Shown here piece after piece: positions 8,281 to 16,275 of a DNA stretch of 36,709 nt. Position numbers and translations under genes: made by a program. The DNA lies in NCBI GenBank assembly GCA_022843945.1, contig JALHMR010000046.1:1-36709 (forward strand), read 5' to 3'. Position 1 is the first letter of the stretch. Every line of letters begins with the position of its first letter. The notes below the pieces were generated by a model that saw only the letters and a list, made by a program, of their open reading frames with translations, had not been told where the DNA came from and did not search any database. The DNA is from Rhodospirillaceae bacterium. GTDB taxonomy: Bacteria; Pseudomonadota; Alphaproteobacteria; CACIAM-22H2.

Positions 8281-8329
8281 GCCGGCACTCTAGGGTCCGG
8301 CAGCATTCCGCGCCAAGGCCGCCGCGCGC

Positions 8330-8779
8330 TCAGCCGCGGTCGTCGATGTCGACGCGCACCTCGAGCTTCTGGCGGTTGGCGAAGACCAGGGTCAGCGGGA
8401 AGGTGCCGCCCTTGGTCAATGACTGCTTCAGCCCATCCAGCTTGAGGTGCACGCGCCCGGGCCGCAGCGCGATCTCCCGCCGGGCCCGCAGATCGATATA
8501 GGCCACGGTCTCGATCGTGCCGCGCGGCTCTTCGTCGACGAAAGTCACCCGCTCGGCCACGGGCGTCTCGACCGCGACGAGCCGGTTGAGATCGGGACCC
8601 CGGTTCTCGATCACCATGTAAACTTCGCCCGTGCGCGAGCCGTTGCGCGTGGGCGGCGCCCACGGCTTGGAGACCCTGACCTGGTTCAACCAATAGTCCT
8701 GCGCATCCGCGGGTGCCGGTCTTGCGCCGGCCCCAACCGCGAGAAGCGCCCCCATCACCACCTGTCGGCGGTTTAACAT
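8330..8779 (-). CDS. PCu(A)C-like periplasmic protein lacking copper ligands
   Basis: 149 residues with a signal peptide (MLNRRQVVMGALLAVGAG, cleavage probably after ADA). The fold follows PCu(A)C (DUF461): TGEVYMVIENRG, NRLVAVETPVAE, LRPGRVHLKLDGLK, GGTFPLTLVFA. The H-x10-M-x21-H-x-M copper motif keeps exact spacing but reads Val78, Ile89, His111, Lys113, so three of four ligands are gone. A strong GGAGG precedes the ATG at 8779. It is divergent to a canonical paralogue at 8929. It may be a partner or a different binding protein; copper delivery by itself is unlikely. Confidence 0.82.
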   Translation of the reverse strand: MLNRRQVVMGALLAVGAGARPAPADAQDYWLNQVRVSKPWAPPTRNGSRTGEVYMVIENRGPDLNRLVAVETPVAERVTFVDEEPRGTIETVAYIDLRARREIALRPGRVHLKLDGLKQSLTKGGTFPLTLVFANRQKLEVRVDIDDRG

Positions 8780-8928
8780 GGCGCATCCTCCGCGATATAA
8801 CCCGGCAGCGGGGAGACCCCGCTACGGCGGGTACCGGTCCTCGGCGTACAGCCGGACCGGCTTTGGTTGCGTTAATAATAGTGGATAACTCGGCCGTTGG
8901 CTAATCCCCTGCAGACCAGTCAACTACT

Positions 8929-9417
8929 ATGGTAGCAAGAGCATGGATGGCGGTGGCTGTGATGGCCGCCCTGCTGGCCGCCGCCCCGCCGGCGGCGGCA
9001 CAGGGGCCGGACGCCGCGGCGGGCGGTGCCTTGAGGATCGAAGGCGCCTGGGCTCGCGCCACCCCTCCCGCGGCCCGCACGGGGGCCGCCTATTTGACCA
9101 TCATCAATACCGGCGGCGAACCGGACCGCCTCGTGGCAGCCTCCAGCCCGGCGGCGGCCCAGGCCGAACTGCACACGCATATTAGCGAAGGCAACGTCGC
9201 TCGCATGCAGCAGCTCCAGGCCATCGATATCCCGGCCGGCGGACGGCTGAGCTTCGCCCCTGGCGGCCTGCACGTAATGCTGGTGAACCTGCAGGGCCCC
9301 TTGCGCGACGGCACCCGGTTCCCGCTCACCCTGCGCTTCGCCAGGGCCGGCGAGATCACCATCGAGGTTCCGGTCAGCCGTTCGGCCCCGGCGGCCGCAC
9401 CCGCCCACCGCCACTAA
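8929..9417 (+). CDS. Copper chaperone PCu(A)C
   Basis: Periplasmic Cu(I) chaperone of the family that supplies cytochrome oxidase CuA or Cox assembly factors. It has 162 residues, a signal peptide (VARAWMAVAVMAALLAAAP, cleavage near AAAQ), and the complete motif H82-x10-M93-x21-H115-x-M117. The tail ends in AHRH, an extra possible metal site. No Shine-Dalgarno is evident before the ATG at 8929. No cox genes are nearby. Its divergent neighbour is a ligand-poor paralogue, and the 149-nt space between them probably holds both promoters, which I could not assign. Confidence 0.92.
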   Translation: MVARAWMAVAVMAALLAAAPPAAAQGPDAAAGGALRIEGAWARATPPAARTGAAYLTIINTGGEPDRLVAASSPAAAQAELHTHISEGNVARMQQLQAIDIPAGGRLSFAPGGLHVMLVNLQGPLRDGTRFPLTLRFARAGEITIEVPVSRSAPAAAPAHRH

Positions 9418-9500
9418 AATTAACCACACGAAACCGTGGGTTTAGCGGGGATTGCCGCCCCTGCGCTAGGCCTCTGAAAAATGTCAAGAAATCTTGCTTT

Positions 9501-9528
9501 TTGACGGGGTTGGACGGTGTGGCATAGT
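9501..9528 (+). promoter_or_regulatory. Promoter of the glycosyltransferase/ABC operon
   Basis: TTGACG (9501-9506), a 16-nt spacer, and CATAGT (9523-9528): a close match to the alphaproteobacterial housekeeping promoter. It lies about 40 nt before the first gene of the operon. No other good promoter was noticed inside the operon. Confidence 0.65.
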
Positions 9529-9566
9529 CCCGCGCCTGCAGGGGGCGCAATCAGGGGGGCCTACCC

Positions 9567-10859
9567 TTGGCCGGGCAAAACACTCAAGGTGAGCGCGCAA
9601 ATCGCGCGGGCAATGGCGGCTCGCGCGTGCTCATCTACAGCCACGACACGATGGGCCTTGGCCATCTCCGGCGCTGCCGGGCGATTGCCCACGCCCTGGT
9701 GGAGCGCGACAAGGACCTCTCGGTCCTCATCCTGTCCGGCTCCCCGATCATCGGCAGCTTCGATTTCAAGGCGCGCGTCGACTTCGTCCGCATGCCCGGC
9801 GTCATCAAGCTGCGCAACGGCGAATACACCTCGCTCAACCTGCATATCGACATCACCGAGACGCTCAAGATCCGCGCCTCGATCATCCGCCATACCGCGG
9901 AGGCTTTCCGCCCCGACCTGTTCCTGGTCGACAAGGAGCCGCTGGGCCTGCGCGGTGAGGTTTCGGAAACGCTGCACTATCTAAAGAGCCGCGGCGTGCC
10001 GCTGGTCCTGGGCCTGCGCGACGTGATGGACGACCCCTCGCTGCTCGAACCCGAATGGCGCCGCAAGAAAGCCTTGCCGGCCCTGCGCGACCTCTACGAC
10101 GACATCTGGATCTACGGCCTGCCGCAGATCTGCGAGCCGCTGGCCGGGCTTTCGGTGCCCCGCCACGTCCAGAAAAAGATCAGCTTCACCGGCTACCTGA
10201 AGCGCTTCGAGGAGCCGACGGTACGCCGCAGCTCCTTCCCCGGGCAGCCGATCGAGCCCTATATCCTGGTCACCACGGGCGGCGGCGGCGATGGCGAAGC
10301 CCTGATCGACTGGGTGCTGCGGGCCTATGAATTCGCCCCTGACCTGCCGGCGCGCGCCCTGCTCGTCCTCGGCCCGTTCATGCAGCCCGAGCTCCAGGGC
10401 GACTTCCTGCGCCGGGCCGCCGCCCTGTCCAACGTCGAAGCGATCACCTTCGACGCACACCTCGAAGCCCTGATGGCGCGGGCGGTCGGCGTCGTCGCCA
10501 TGGGCGGCTACAACACGTTCTGCGAGATCCTGTCTTTCGATCAACGGGCGCTGATCGTCCCCCGCACCGCCCCGCGCCTGGAGCAGTTCATCCGCGCGCG
10601 CCAGGCGCAGGATCTCGGCCTGGTCTCGACCCTGGTCGACGACGGGGTCCGGGACGCCTCGGTGATGGCGGCGGCGTTGCGCCACCTGCCCAATCAGCGC
10701 CGGCCGTCGGAAGTCGTGGTTCCCGGCCTGCTCGACGGCCTCGACAACGTCGATCGCCTCGCCCGTCGATGGCTCGATCGGCCGGCCAGCGAGCGCAAGG
10801 CGGCGACCTCCCGGCGGCTTACCGTGGTCGGCGGCCAGCGCGCTTCCGGCAGCCGCTAG
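9567..10859 (+). CDS. Predicted glycosyltransferase, MurG/GT28-like (COG4671 type)
   Basis: 430-residue GT-B-fold enzyme. The N-terminal glycine loop is YSHDTMGLGHLRRCRAIAHA, typical of COG4671 predicted glycosyltransferases. The C-terminal nucleotide-sugar half has VTTGGGGDGE (about 232-241) and a MurG-like donor site (MGGYNTFCEILSF, then IVPRTAPRLEQFIRA). There are no membrane segments, so it should act on the cytoplasmic face. The start is a TTG at 9567 with GGGGGG about 8 nt upstream; the next ATG lies inside the glycine loop and is too late. It is the first gene of an operon reaching 22313. Its distant homologue is at 13878. Donor and acceptor unknown. Confidence 0.85.
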   Translation: MAGQNTQGERANRAGNGGSRVLIYSHDTMGLGHLRRCRAIAHALVERDKDLSVLILSGSPIIGSFDFKARVDFVRMPGVIKLRNGEYTSLNLHIDITETLKIRASIIRHTAEAFRPDLFLVDKEPLGLRGEVSETLHYLKSRGVPLVLGLRDVMDDPSLLEPEWRRKKALPALRDLYDDIWIYGLPQICEPLAGLSVPRHVQKKISFTGYLKRFEEPTVRRSSFPGQPIEPYILVTTGGGGDGEALIDWVLRAYEFAPDLPARALLVLGPFMQPELQGDFLRRAAALSNVEAITFDAHLEALMARAVGVVAMGGYNTFCEILSFDQRALIVPRTAPRLEQFIRARQAQDLGLVSTLVDDGVRDASVMAAALRHLPNQRRPSEVVVPGLLDGLDNVDRLARRWLDRPASERKAATSRRLTVVGGQRASGSR

Positions 10860-10894
10860 CAGCGTTTTTCCGCTGCGGGCGTTATAACGGCCGC

Positions 10895-12172
10895 ATGGCC
10901 GACAGCCTTCCCTGCCGCGAATCCAGGCCGCTTTCCGGCCACGTGGCCGTCGTGGTCAAGGGTTGGCCGCGCCTGTCCGAGACCTTCATCGCCCGCGAGC
11001 TCATCGGGCTGGAGCGGCGGGGGCTCCGCTTGCGGCTCTACTCGCTGCGGCATCCGACCGACCGCAAGGTTCATGCAAGCACGCGCGAACTGCGCGCCCC
11101 CGTCTCCTACCTGCCCGAATATCTCTGGCGCGAACCGGCGCGTGTTTGGCACGGCTGGCGGCAGGCACGGCGGCTGGCCGGGTACCGAGCGGCCCGCGCC
11201 TTGTGGCTGCGCGACCTGGCGCGCAACCCGACCCCCAACCGTGTGCGCCGCTTCGGCCAGGCGCTGGTCCTCGCCGCCGAGCTGCCGGCGGATGTCGGCC
11301 ATCTCTACGCCCATTTCCTGCATACGCCGGCTTCGGTCGCCCGCTATGCGGCGACGCTGCGCGGCCTGACCTGGAGCGTGTCGGCGCACGCCAAGGACAT
11401 CTGGACCACGCCCGCCTGGGAGACGATCGAGAAGCTCGGCGAGGCCGCCTGGGCGGTGACCTGCACCGGCGCCGGCCATGCGCACCTCGCCGGCCTCGCG
11501 CGGCCAGGCACGGTCCACCTGGTCCATCACGGTCTCATCGTCCCTGCGGATATCCCGCGGCGGCCGCCGCGGGACGGAAGCGACGCGAACGATCCGGTGC
11601 GCCTGCTGTCCGTCGGGCGGGCTGTCCCCAAGAAAGGCTTCGATGATCTGCTGACGGCGCTGGCGCGCCTGCCGGAGGCCTGTGCCTGGCGGCTCACCCA
11701 TATCGGCGGCGGCCCGCTGCTCAGCGACCTCAAACGCCAGGCGGGGCAACTCGGCATCGGCGGGCGCATCGACTGGCGCGGTGCCGGTGACGAGGACGAG
11801 GTCCGCGCCGCCTATCGCGAGGCCGATCTGTTCGCGCTCGCCAGCCGGGTCGAGCCGAACGGCGACCGCGACGGTATCCCCAACGTGCTCGTCGAGGCGA
11901 TGAGTCATGGGTTGCCGGTGGTCGCGACCGTCGCCGGAGCCATACCCGAGATCGTCACACGGGAGACCGGCGTGCTGGTGCCATCCGGCGATCCGGCGAT
12001 CCTTGCCGAGGCTCTCGCGGCGCTGATTGCCGATCCGGCGCGGCGTATCGCGCTGGGCGCCGCCGGCGCCGCCCGGGTGCGGCATGACTTCCCCGCCGCG
12101 CGCGGGTTCGACCGCATTGCGGAACTGCTTCAGTCCACGGCCGCATGCGCCTCGCCTTCTACGCACCGCTGA
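10895..12172 (+). CDS. Glycosyltransferase family 4 (colanic-acid WcaL-like)
   Basis: 425 residues, GT-B fold. The N-terminal half starts VAVVVKGWPRLSETFIARE, a pattern seen in WcaL-type exopolysaccharide glycosyltransferases. The C-terminal half has LLSVGRAVPKKGFDDLL (phosphate-binding region), then EPNGDRDGIPNVLVEAMSHG, the retaining-GT4 E-x7-E type motif. I start at the ATG at 10895, since upstream residues in frame overlap the preceding gene. It begins 35 nt after the previous stop and overlaps the next gene by 28 nt. Confidence 0.88.
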   Translation: MADSLPCRESRPLSGHVAVVVKGWPRLSETFIARELIGLERRGLRLRLYSLRHPTDRKVHASTRELRAPVSYLPEYLWREPARVWHGWRQARRLAGYRAARALWLRDLARNPTPNRVRRFGQALVLAAELPADVGHLYAHFLHTPASVARYAATLRGLTWSVSAHAKDIWTTPAWETIEKLGEAAWAVTCTGAGHAHLAGLARPGTVHLVHHGLIVPADIPRRPPRDGSDANDPVRLLSVGRAVPKKGFDDLLTALARLPEACAWRLTHIGGGPLLSDLKRQAGQLGIGGRIDWRGAGDEDEVRAAYREADLFALASRVEPNGDRDGIPNVLVEAMSHGLPVVATVAGAIPEIVTRETGVLVPSGDPAILAEALAALIADPARRIALGAAGAARVRHDFPAARGFDRIAELLQSTAACASPSTHR

Positions 12173-13284
12173 AAGCGCCGGACCATCCGGTCCCTTCGGG
12201 CGATCGCCGGATGGCACGCCTGCTGATGCGGGCCTTCGCCGCGGGTGGTCACGAGGTCGAGCTGGCCGCGCGGCTGCGCTCGCACGATCGCGGCGGCGAG
12301 GCGGAGCGCCAGGCGCTGCTGGCGGCGATCGGCGGCCGGCTGGCCGCGCGCTACGTGGCCCGGGCGCGGGCCAAAGACGCAACGCAACGTCCGCAAGCCT
12401 GGATCACCTATCACCTCTACTACAAGGCGCCGGACTGGATCGGCCCGCGCGTCGCCGCGCAGCTGGGCATCCCCTACGTCATTCTCGAAGCCTCGGTGGC
12501 CGCCAAGCGCGCCGGCGGGCCGTGGAGCCTGGGACACGAAGCGAGCCTTGCCGCTCTCGCCCGCGCCAGCGCCGTGGTCTCGATCAATCCCGCCGACGAG
12601 GCGGGTATCGCGCCTTACGTGACGGACGCGGCGCGCCTGCACCGCCTCAAGCCATTCCTCGATGCCGCGCCTTACACGGCCGCCATGCGCGTGCGCGCCG
12701 CCAACCGCACGGTCGTCGGCGGCAGCTTCGGGCTGGAGGACGGCGTGCCCTGGCTGCTGGCGGTCGGCATGATGCGGCCGGGCGACAAGCTCGAATCCTA
12801 CAGGGCGCTGTCGGAAGCCCTGCAGCTGGTCTCCTCCCAGCCCTGGCGGCTGATCGTGGTCGGCGACGGGCCGGCGCGCGACGAGGTCCACGCGGCCCTC
12901 GCCCCGCTGGGCAGACGCGTCGTTTACACCGGCGCGCTCGATGAGGATCGCCTGACGACGGTGTACGCCGCGGCCGATCTCTATGTCTGGCCGGCGGTCA
13001 ACGAAGCCTATGGCATGGCGATACTGGAAGCGCAGGCCACGGGGCTGCCCGTGGTCGCCGGCGAGGTCGGCGGTGTGGGCACCATCGTCGAGCAGGGTGT
13101 GACGGGCGCGCTGGTGCGCCCCCGCGATCCCGCCGCCCTGGCTGCAACTCTGGCGCCGCTTCTGGCCGACCCGGCACGCTGCCGGCAGATGGCCAAGGCC
13201 GCCCTCGCCAAGGTCGCGGCCGAGCACGACCTGCCGGCGGCGGCACGCAAGCTGAATGACATTCTCGCGGCGGTGGCCCGATGA
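12145..13284 (+). CDS. Glycosyltransferase family 4
   Basis: 379 residues. The N-terminus MRLAFYAPLKAPDHPVPSGD is typical of GT4 enzymes that begin with a strand and a SGD-type loop. The C-terminal domain has VGMMRPGDKLESY, IVVGDGPARDEV, and the donor motif VNEAYGMAILEAQATG. The ATG lies 28 nt inside the preceding gene, and the end overlaps the next start by ATGA. Soluble, cytoplasmic. Substrate unknown. Confidence 0.87.
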   Translation: MRLAFYAPLKAPDHPVPSGDRRMARLLMRAFAAGGHEVELAARLRSHDRGGEAERQALLAAIGGRLAARYVARARAKDATQRPQAWITYHLYYKAPDWIGPRVAAQLGIPYVILEASVAAKRAGGPWSLGHEASLAALARASAVVSINPADEAGIAPYVTDAARLHRLKPFLDAAPYTAAMRVRAANRTVVGGSFGLEDGVPWLLAVGMMRPGDKLESYRALSEALQLVSSQPWRLIVVGDGPARDEVHAALAPLGRRVVYTGALDEDRLTTVYAAADLYVWPAVNEAYGMAILEAQATGLPVVAGEVGGVGTIVEQGVTGALVRPRDPAALAATLAPLLADPARCRQMAKAALAKVAAEHDLPAAARKLNDILAAVAR

Positions 13285-13874
13285 CCACGCTGGCTCTCCT
13301 TCGCCACGCCCCGACCGAATGGAACGCCGGCAAGCGGCTCCAGGGCCGGGCCGATATCGCGCTGTCGGAGCCGGCTCGCACGGCACTGCGCCGGCAGGCG
13401 CTGCCGCCCGAGGTCGCGGGATTTCGCGTCCTCGTCTCGCCGCTTGCCCGCGCACAAGAGACGGCGCGCCTGCTCGGCCTCGATGCCCGGGTCGAGCCGC
13501 GGCTGATCGAAATGCACTGGGGCCGCTACGAAGGCCAGACGATCGCCGCGCTGCGGGCCGAGCACGGGCCTGCGTTCTCCGCCAACGAGGCGCGCGGCCT
13601 CGATTTCACGCCGGAGGACGGCGAAAGCCCGAGCATGGTCCAGGAACGCATCCGCCCGCTGCTGACCGAAATCGCCACGGCGGCGCGCCCGACTTTGGCC
13701 ATCACGCATCGCGGCGTCATCCGTGCCGTCTATGCGCTGGCCACCGGCTGGGACATGAGCGGCGAGGCACCGCACAAGCTCGACCTCTATGCCATGCAGA
13801 TCTTCACCCTCGACGCCACGGGCCGGCCGGCCATCGCCACGCTCAATCTGCCGCTGGCCGAGCGTGGTCCATAG
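13281..13874 (+). CDS. Histidine phosphatase family protein
   Basis: 197-residue member of the phosphoglycerate-mutase-like superfamily. The catalytic motif is LLRHAPTEWNAGKRLQGR (His8 nucleophile, RHA in place of the usual RHG). A second His lies in AITHRGVIRAVY, with Arg in SPLARAQETA and Glu in LIEMHWGRYEG. It is placed between glycosyltransferase genes with an ATGA overlap upstream and a 3-nt gap downstream. It may remove a phosphate from a sugar or glycosyl-phosphate intermediate. That role is inference; CobC-like activity is an alternative, but no cobalamin gene is near. Confidence 0.85.
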   Translation: MTTLALLRHAPTEWNAGKRLQGRADIALSEPARTALRRQALPPEVAGFRVLVSPLARAQETARLLGLDARVEPRLIEMHWGRYEGQTIAALRAEHGPAFSANEARGLDFTPEDGESPSMVQERIRPLLTEIATAARPTLAITHRGVIRAVYALATGWDMSGEAPHKLDLYAMQIFTLDATGRPAIATLNLPLAERGP

Positions 13875-13877
13875 ATC

Positions 13878-15023
13878 ATGCCAGCCCGCATCCTCCTTCA
13901 TGTGCAACACCTGCTGGGCACCGGCCATCTCAGGCGAGCGGCCGCCATCGGCGCCGCCCTCGCCGAGCGGCATCAGGTGGAGATCGTCTCCGGCGGGCCG
14001 CCGCTGGCGGATCTGGACATCGGCAAGGCGCGGCTGACGCAGCTGCCGCCGCTGCGCGCCGCCGACGCGAGCTTCCGCTCGCTGGTCGATGGAGCCGGCG
14101 CCCCGGTCGACGCGATCTGGAAACAGCGCCGCGCGACTATCCTGCTTCAGGCGTTTCACGACCTTCGTCCCGAGGTGGTCATCACCGAGCTGTTCCCGTT
14201 CGGCCGGCGCAATCTCGAATTCGAGCTGCTGCCGCTGCTCGACGCGGCAGGCGCTGCCGCGTCCCGGCCGCTCCTGCTCTGTTCGCTGCGCGACGTGCTG
14301 GTTGCGCCGCGCGAGCCCACGAAGATCGCCCGGACCCTTGAACGGGCCCGCGGCTACGATCGCCTCCTGGTTCACGGCGATCCCGCCCTGATCGCGCTGG
14401 AGGCGAGCTATCCGGCCGCGACCGCGATCGCCGAGCGCCTCCTCTACACCGGCTACGTCGCGGCCCCGCCCGGCCCCGAGGCCCCCGCCGGCGACGGCCT
14501 TGACGAGATCCTGGTGTCCACCGGGGGCGGTGCCGTCGGCGCCCGGCTACTTGAGACGGCACTCGCGGCCCGCACTCGCCTGGCCGACGGGCGCCGCTGG
14601 CGGCTGCTGATCGGGGCCGATCTGCCGGTCGAGGCCCGCGCCCGTCTGGCGGCCGCCGCCGGCCCCGGGCTGATCGTCGAGCCCGCGCGGCGGGACTTCC
14701 CGGCGCTGCTGCGCCGCTGCCATGTTTCGCTGTCGCAGGCAGGCTACAATACGGTCATGGATATCCTGGACGCTCGCGCGCGCGCCGTGCTGGTTCCCTT
14801 CGCCGCCGGTGGGGAAACCGAGCAGGCCCTGCGCGCCCAGGCCCTGGCGGCGCAGGGCTGGGCCGAGGTGGTCAGCGAAGACGCGCTCGACGCCGAGCGG
14901 CTCGCCGCGGCGATCGCCCGGGCCGCTGCCGGCCCGCGCCCCGATGCCGGGAGCCTGAACCGCGACGGCGCTGCCGGGACCCTGCGGATCGTCGACCGAC
15001 TGCTGGCGGAGCGTGGGCGATGA
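13878..15023 (+). CDS. Predicted glycosyltransferase, MurG/GT28-like (second in operon)
   Basis: 381 residues with the same architecture as the gene at 9567 but clearly divergent. It has a glycine loop HLLGTGHLRRAAAIGAAL, ITELFPFGRRNLEFELLP, and LLCSLRDVLVAP (matching LGLRDVMDDP in the first copy). The phosphate region is STGGGAVGARLLE. The C-terminal donor site is SQAGYNTVMDILDARARAV, then GGETEQALRAQAL. The ATG at 13878 is 3 nt after the phosphatase stop, and the end overlaps the deacetylase by ATGA. Donor and acceptor unknown. Confidence 0.83.
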   Translation: MPARILLHVQHLLGTGHLRRAAAIGAALAERHQVEIVSGGPPLADLDIGKARLTQLPPLRAADASFRSLVDGAGAPVDAIWKQRRATILLQAFHDLRPEVVITELFPFGRRNLEFELLPLLDAAGAAASRPLLLCSLRDVLVAPREPTKIARTLERARGYDRLLVHGDPALIALEASYPAATAIAERLLYTGYVAAPPGPEAPAGDGLDEILVSTGGGAVGARLLETALAARTRLADGRRWRLLIGADLPVEARARLAAAAGPGLIVEPARRDFPALLRRCHVSLSQAGYNTVMDILDARARAVLVPFAAGGETEQALRAQALAAQGWAEVVSEDALDAERLAAAIARAAAGPRPDAGSLNRDGAAGTLRIVDRLLAERGR

Positions 15024-15769
15024 GCTGGGAGGCGCTCACGGCCGAGCTCGATGCCTGGGCCCAGGCCGGCAAGACGGCCGAATTCTGGTGGCGCGACGAC
15101 GACGCGGTCGACACCACCCCGGCGCTCGAACGCCTGATCGACATCCAGCGCCGACAGGCGGCACCGCTGATGCTGGCCGTCATCCCCGCCCGCGCGCAAA
15201 GCCGGCTCGCCGCCCGTCTCGCCGACGAGGGCGGCATTACCGTCGTCCAGCATGGCTGGGCCCATGCCAACCACGCGGCCGTCGGTCAGGCCAAGGCCGA
15301 GCTTGGCAGCGACCGGCCGACCGCTTACGTGCTCGGCGAACTGGTGCGGGGGCGCCTGGCGCTCGACGCTCTGTTCAAGGGCGCCTGGCTGCGTGTCCTC
15401 GTGCCGCCGCACAACCGTATCGCGCCGGTGCTCGCCGCCGTGCTCGCCCCGGCCGGTTATGTCGGCCTGTCGACCTACAATCCGCGACGCACCCCGCCGC
15501 CCGGGCTGCGCCAGGCGAATTCCCACATGGACATCATGAACTGGACAACGCGGCGATTCGCCGGCGAGACCGAGGCGCTGGGCCTGGCCCTGACGCATCT
15601 GCGCGCCCGGCGCGAGGGTCGCGCCGATCCGGCCGAGCCGACGGGCCTCCTCACCCATCACCTCGCCCATGATGACGAGGCCTGGCGCTTTACCGAGAGA
15701 TTCCTGGCGGAAGTTGCCGGGCACCCTGCCGCGCGCTGGGCGGATCCCCGGGCGATGTACCGGTCATGA
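15020..15769 (+). CDS. Polysaccharide deacetylase-like protein (NodB fold)
   Basis: 249 residues, no signal peptide, so cytoplasmic unless exported otherwise. The N-terminal FWWRDDDAV carries the paired Asp of the first NodB motif. VVQHGWAHANHA supplies the metal-binding His pair (H-x4-H type). A later VPPHNRIAP is in the position of the RxP-type motif. The C-terminal LLTHHLAHDDEAW supplies the last His. The expected reaction is removal of an N-acetyl (or O-acetyl) group from a sugar. Cytoplasmic location would mean it acts on a precursor, as in LpxC- or PIG-L-like logic. ATGA overlaps on both sides. Confidence 0.8.
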   Translation: MSWEALTAELDAWAQAGKTAEFWWRDDDAVDTTPALERLIDIQRRQAAPLMLAVIPARAQSRLAARLADEGGITVVQHGWAHANHAAVGQAKAELGSDRPTAYVLGELVRGRLALDALFKGAWLRVLVPPHNRIAPVLAAVLAPAGYVGLSTYNPRRTPPPGLRQANSHMDIMNWTTRRFAGETEALGLALTHLRARREGRADPAEPTGLLTHHLAHDDEAWRFTERFLAEVAGHPAARWADPRAMYRS

Positions 15770-16275
15770 CGGAGCTGCGCTACCGCTTCGTGACCCTGCG
15801 CGCCGACTACCTGCGCGCCGGCGCGGGACTCGCCTTGTCGCTGGGCCCCGCCGCGATGGTGCCGGCCGGCTCCGCGGCGCTCTATGTCCTGATGCCGATC
15901 GCGCTGCTCTTTCTTGCCTTCGGCCTGCGGACATGGCGGCGGCAGATGTCGCGCGTCAGGCTCGACGAGGCCGGGATATCGCTTTTTTCGCCTCGCCGCG
16001 TTAGCCTCGCTTGGAAAGACATCCGTGCGCTGAAACTCGGCTACTACACCGTGCGCGCGGATCGGACAGGGGGTTGGATGCAGCTGACGCTGAAAGGGCC
16101 CGACGGAACCATTCGTATCGATTCGTCTCTCGACGAGTTCGAGCCGTTGGTCCGCCGGGCCGCGTCAGCCGCCCAGGACAACGGGGTGAAGTTAAGCGAA
16201 GCGACGCGCACCAATCTCGCGGCGCTGAATATCGCGGTCGCCGAGCCTTCGTCCTCGGCGGAAGCAGCGGCATGA
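15766..16275 (+). CDS. Small membrane protein with PH-like domain, unknown function
   Basis: 169 residues. Two hydrophobic segments (about 18-35 and 38-53, from GLALSLGPAAMVPAG to LFLAFGLRTWRR) are followed by a beta-rich soluble domain. This holds ISLFSPRRVSLAWKDIRAL and GWMQLTLKGPDGTIRIDSSL, a pattern like bacterial PH (bPH) domains on the cytoplasmic side. A low-complexity Ala/Ser tail ends it. ATGA overlaps with the deacetylase before and the ABC ATPase after place it inside the operon. It might anchor the soluble enzymes to the membrane, which is inference. Confidence 0.7.
   Translation: MTELRYRFVTLRADYLRAGAGLALSLGPAAMVPAGSAALYVLMPIALLFLAFGLRTWRRQMSRVRLDEAGISLFSPRRVSLAWKDIRALKLGYYTVRADRTGGWMQLTLKGPDGTIRIDSSLDEFEPLVRRAASAAQDNGVKLSEATRTNLAALNIAVAEPSSSAEAAA

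Noticed and set aside
9421-9442. Possible terminator after the copper chaperone gene
   Set aside because: Only a 4-bp CCAC/GTGG stem with a short T run; too weak to call.
10856-13455. Long antisense open frames across the GT4 and phosphatase genes
   Set aside because: Low-complexity Arg/Ala/Gly product typical of reverse frames of GC-rich genes; the sense genes have clear motifs.
16011-16271. Extension of the ABC ATPase frame upstream of 16272
   Set aside because: It lies inside the membrane-protein gene and the ATGA overlap marks the true start.
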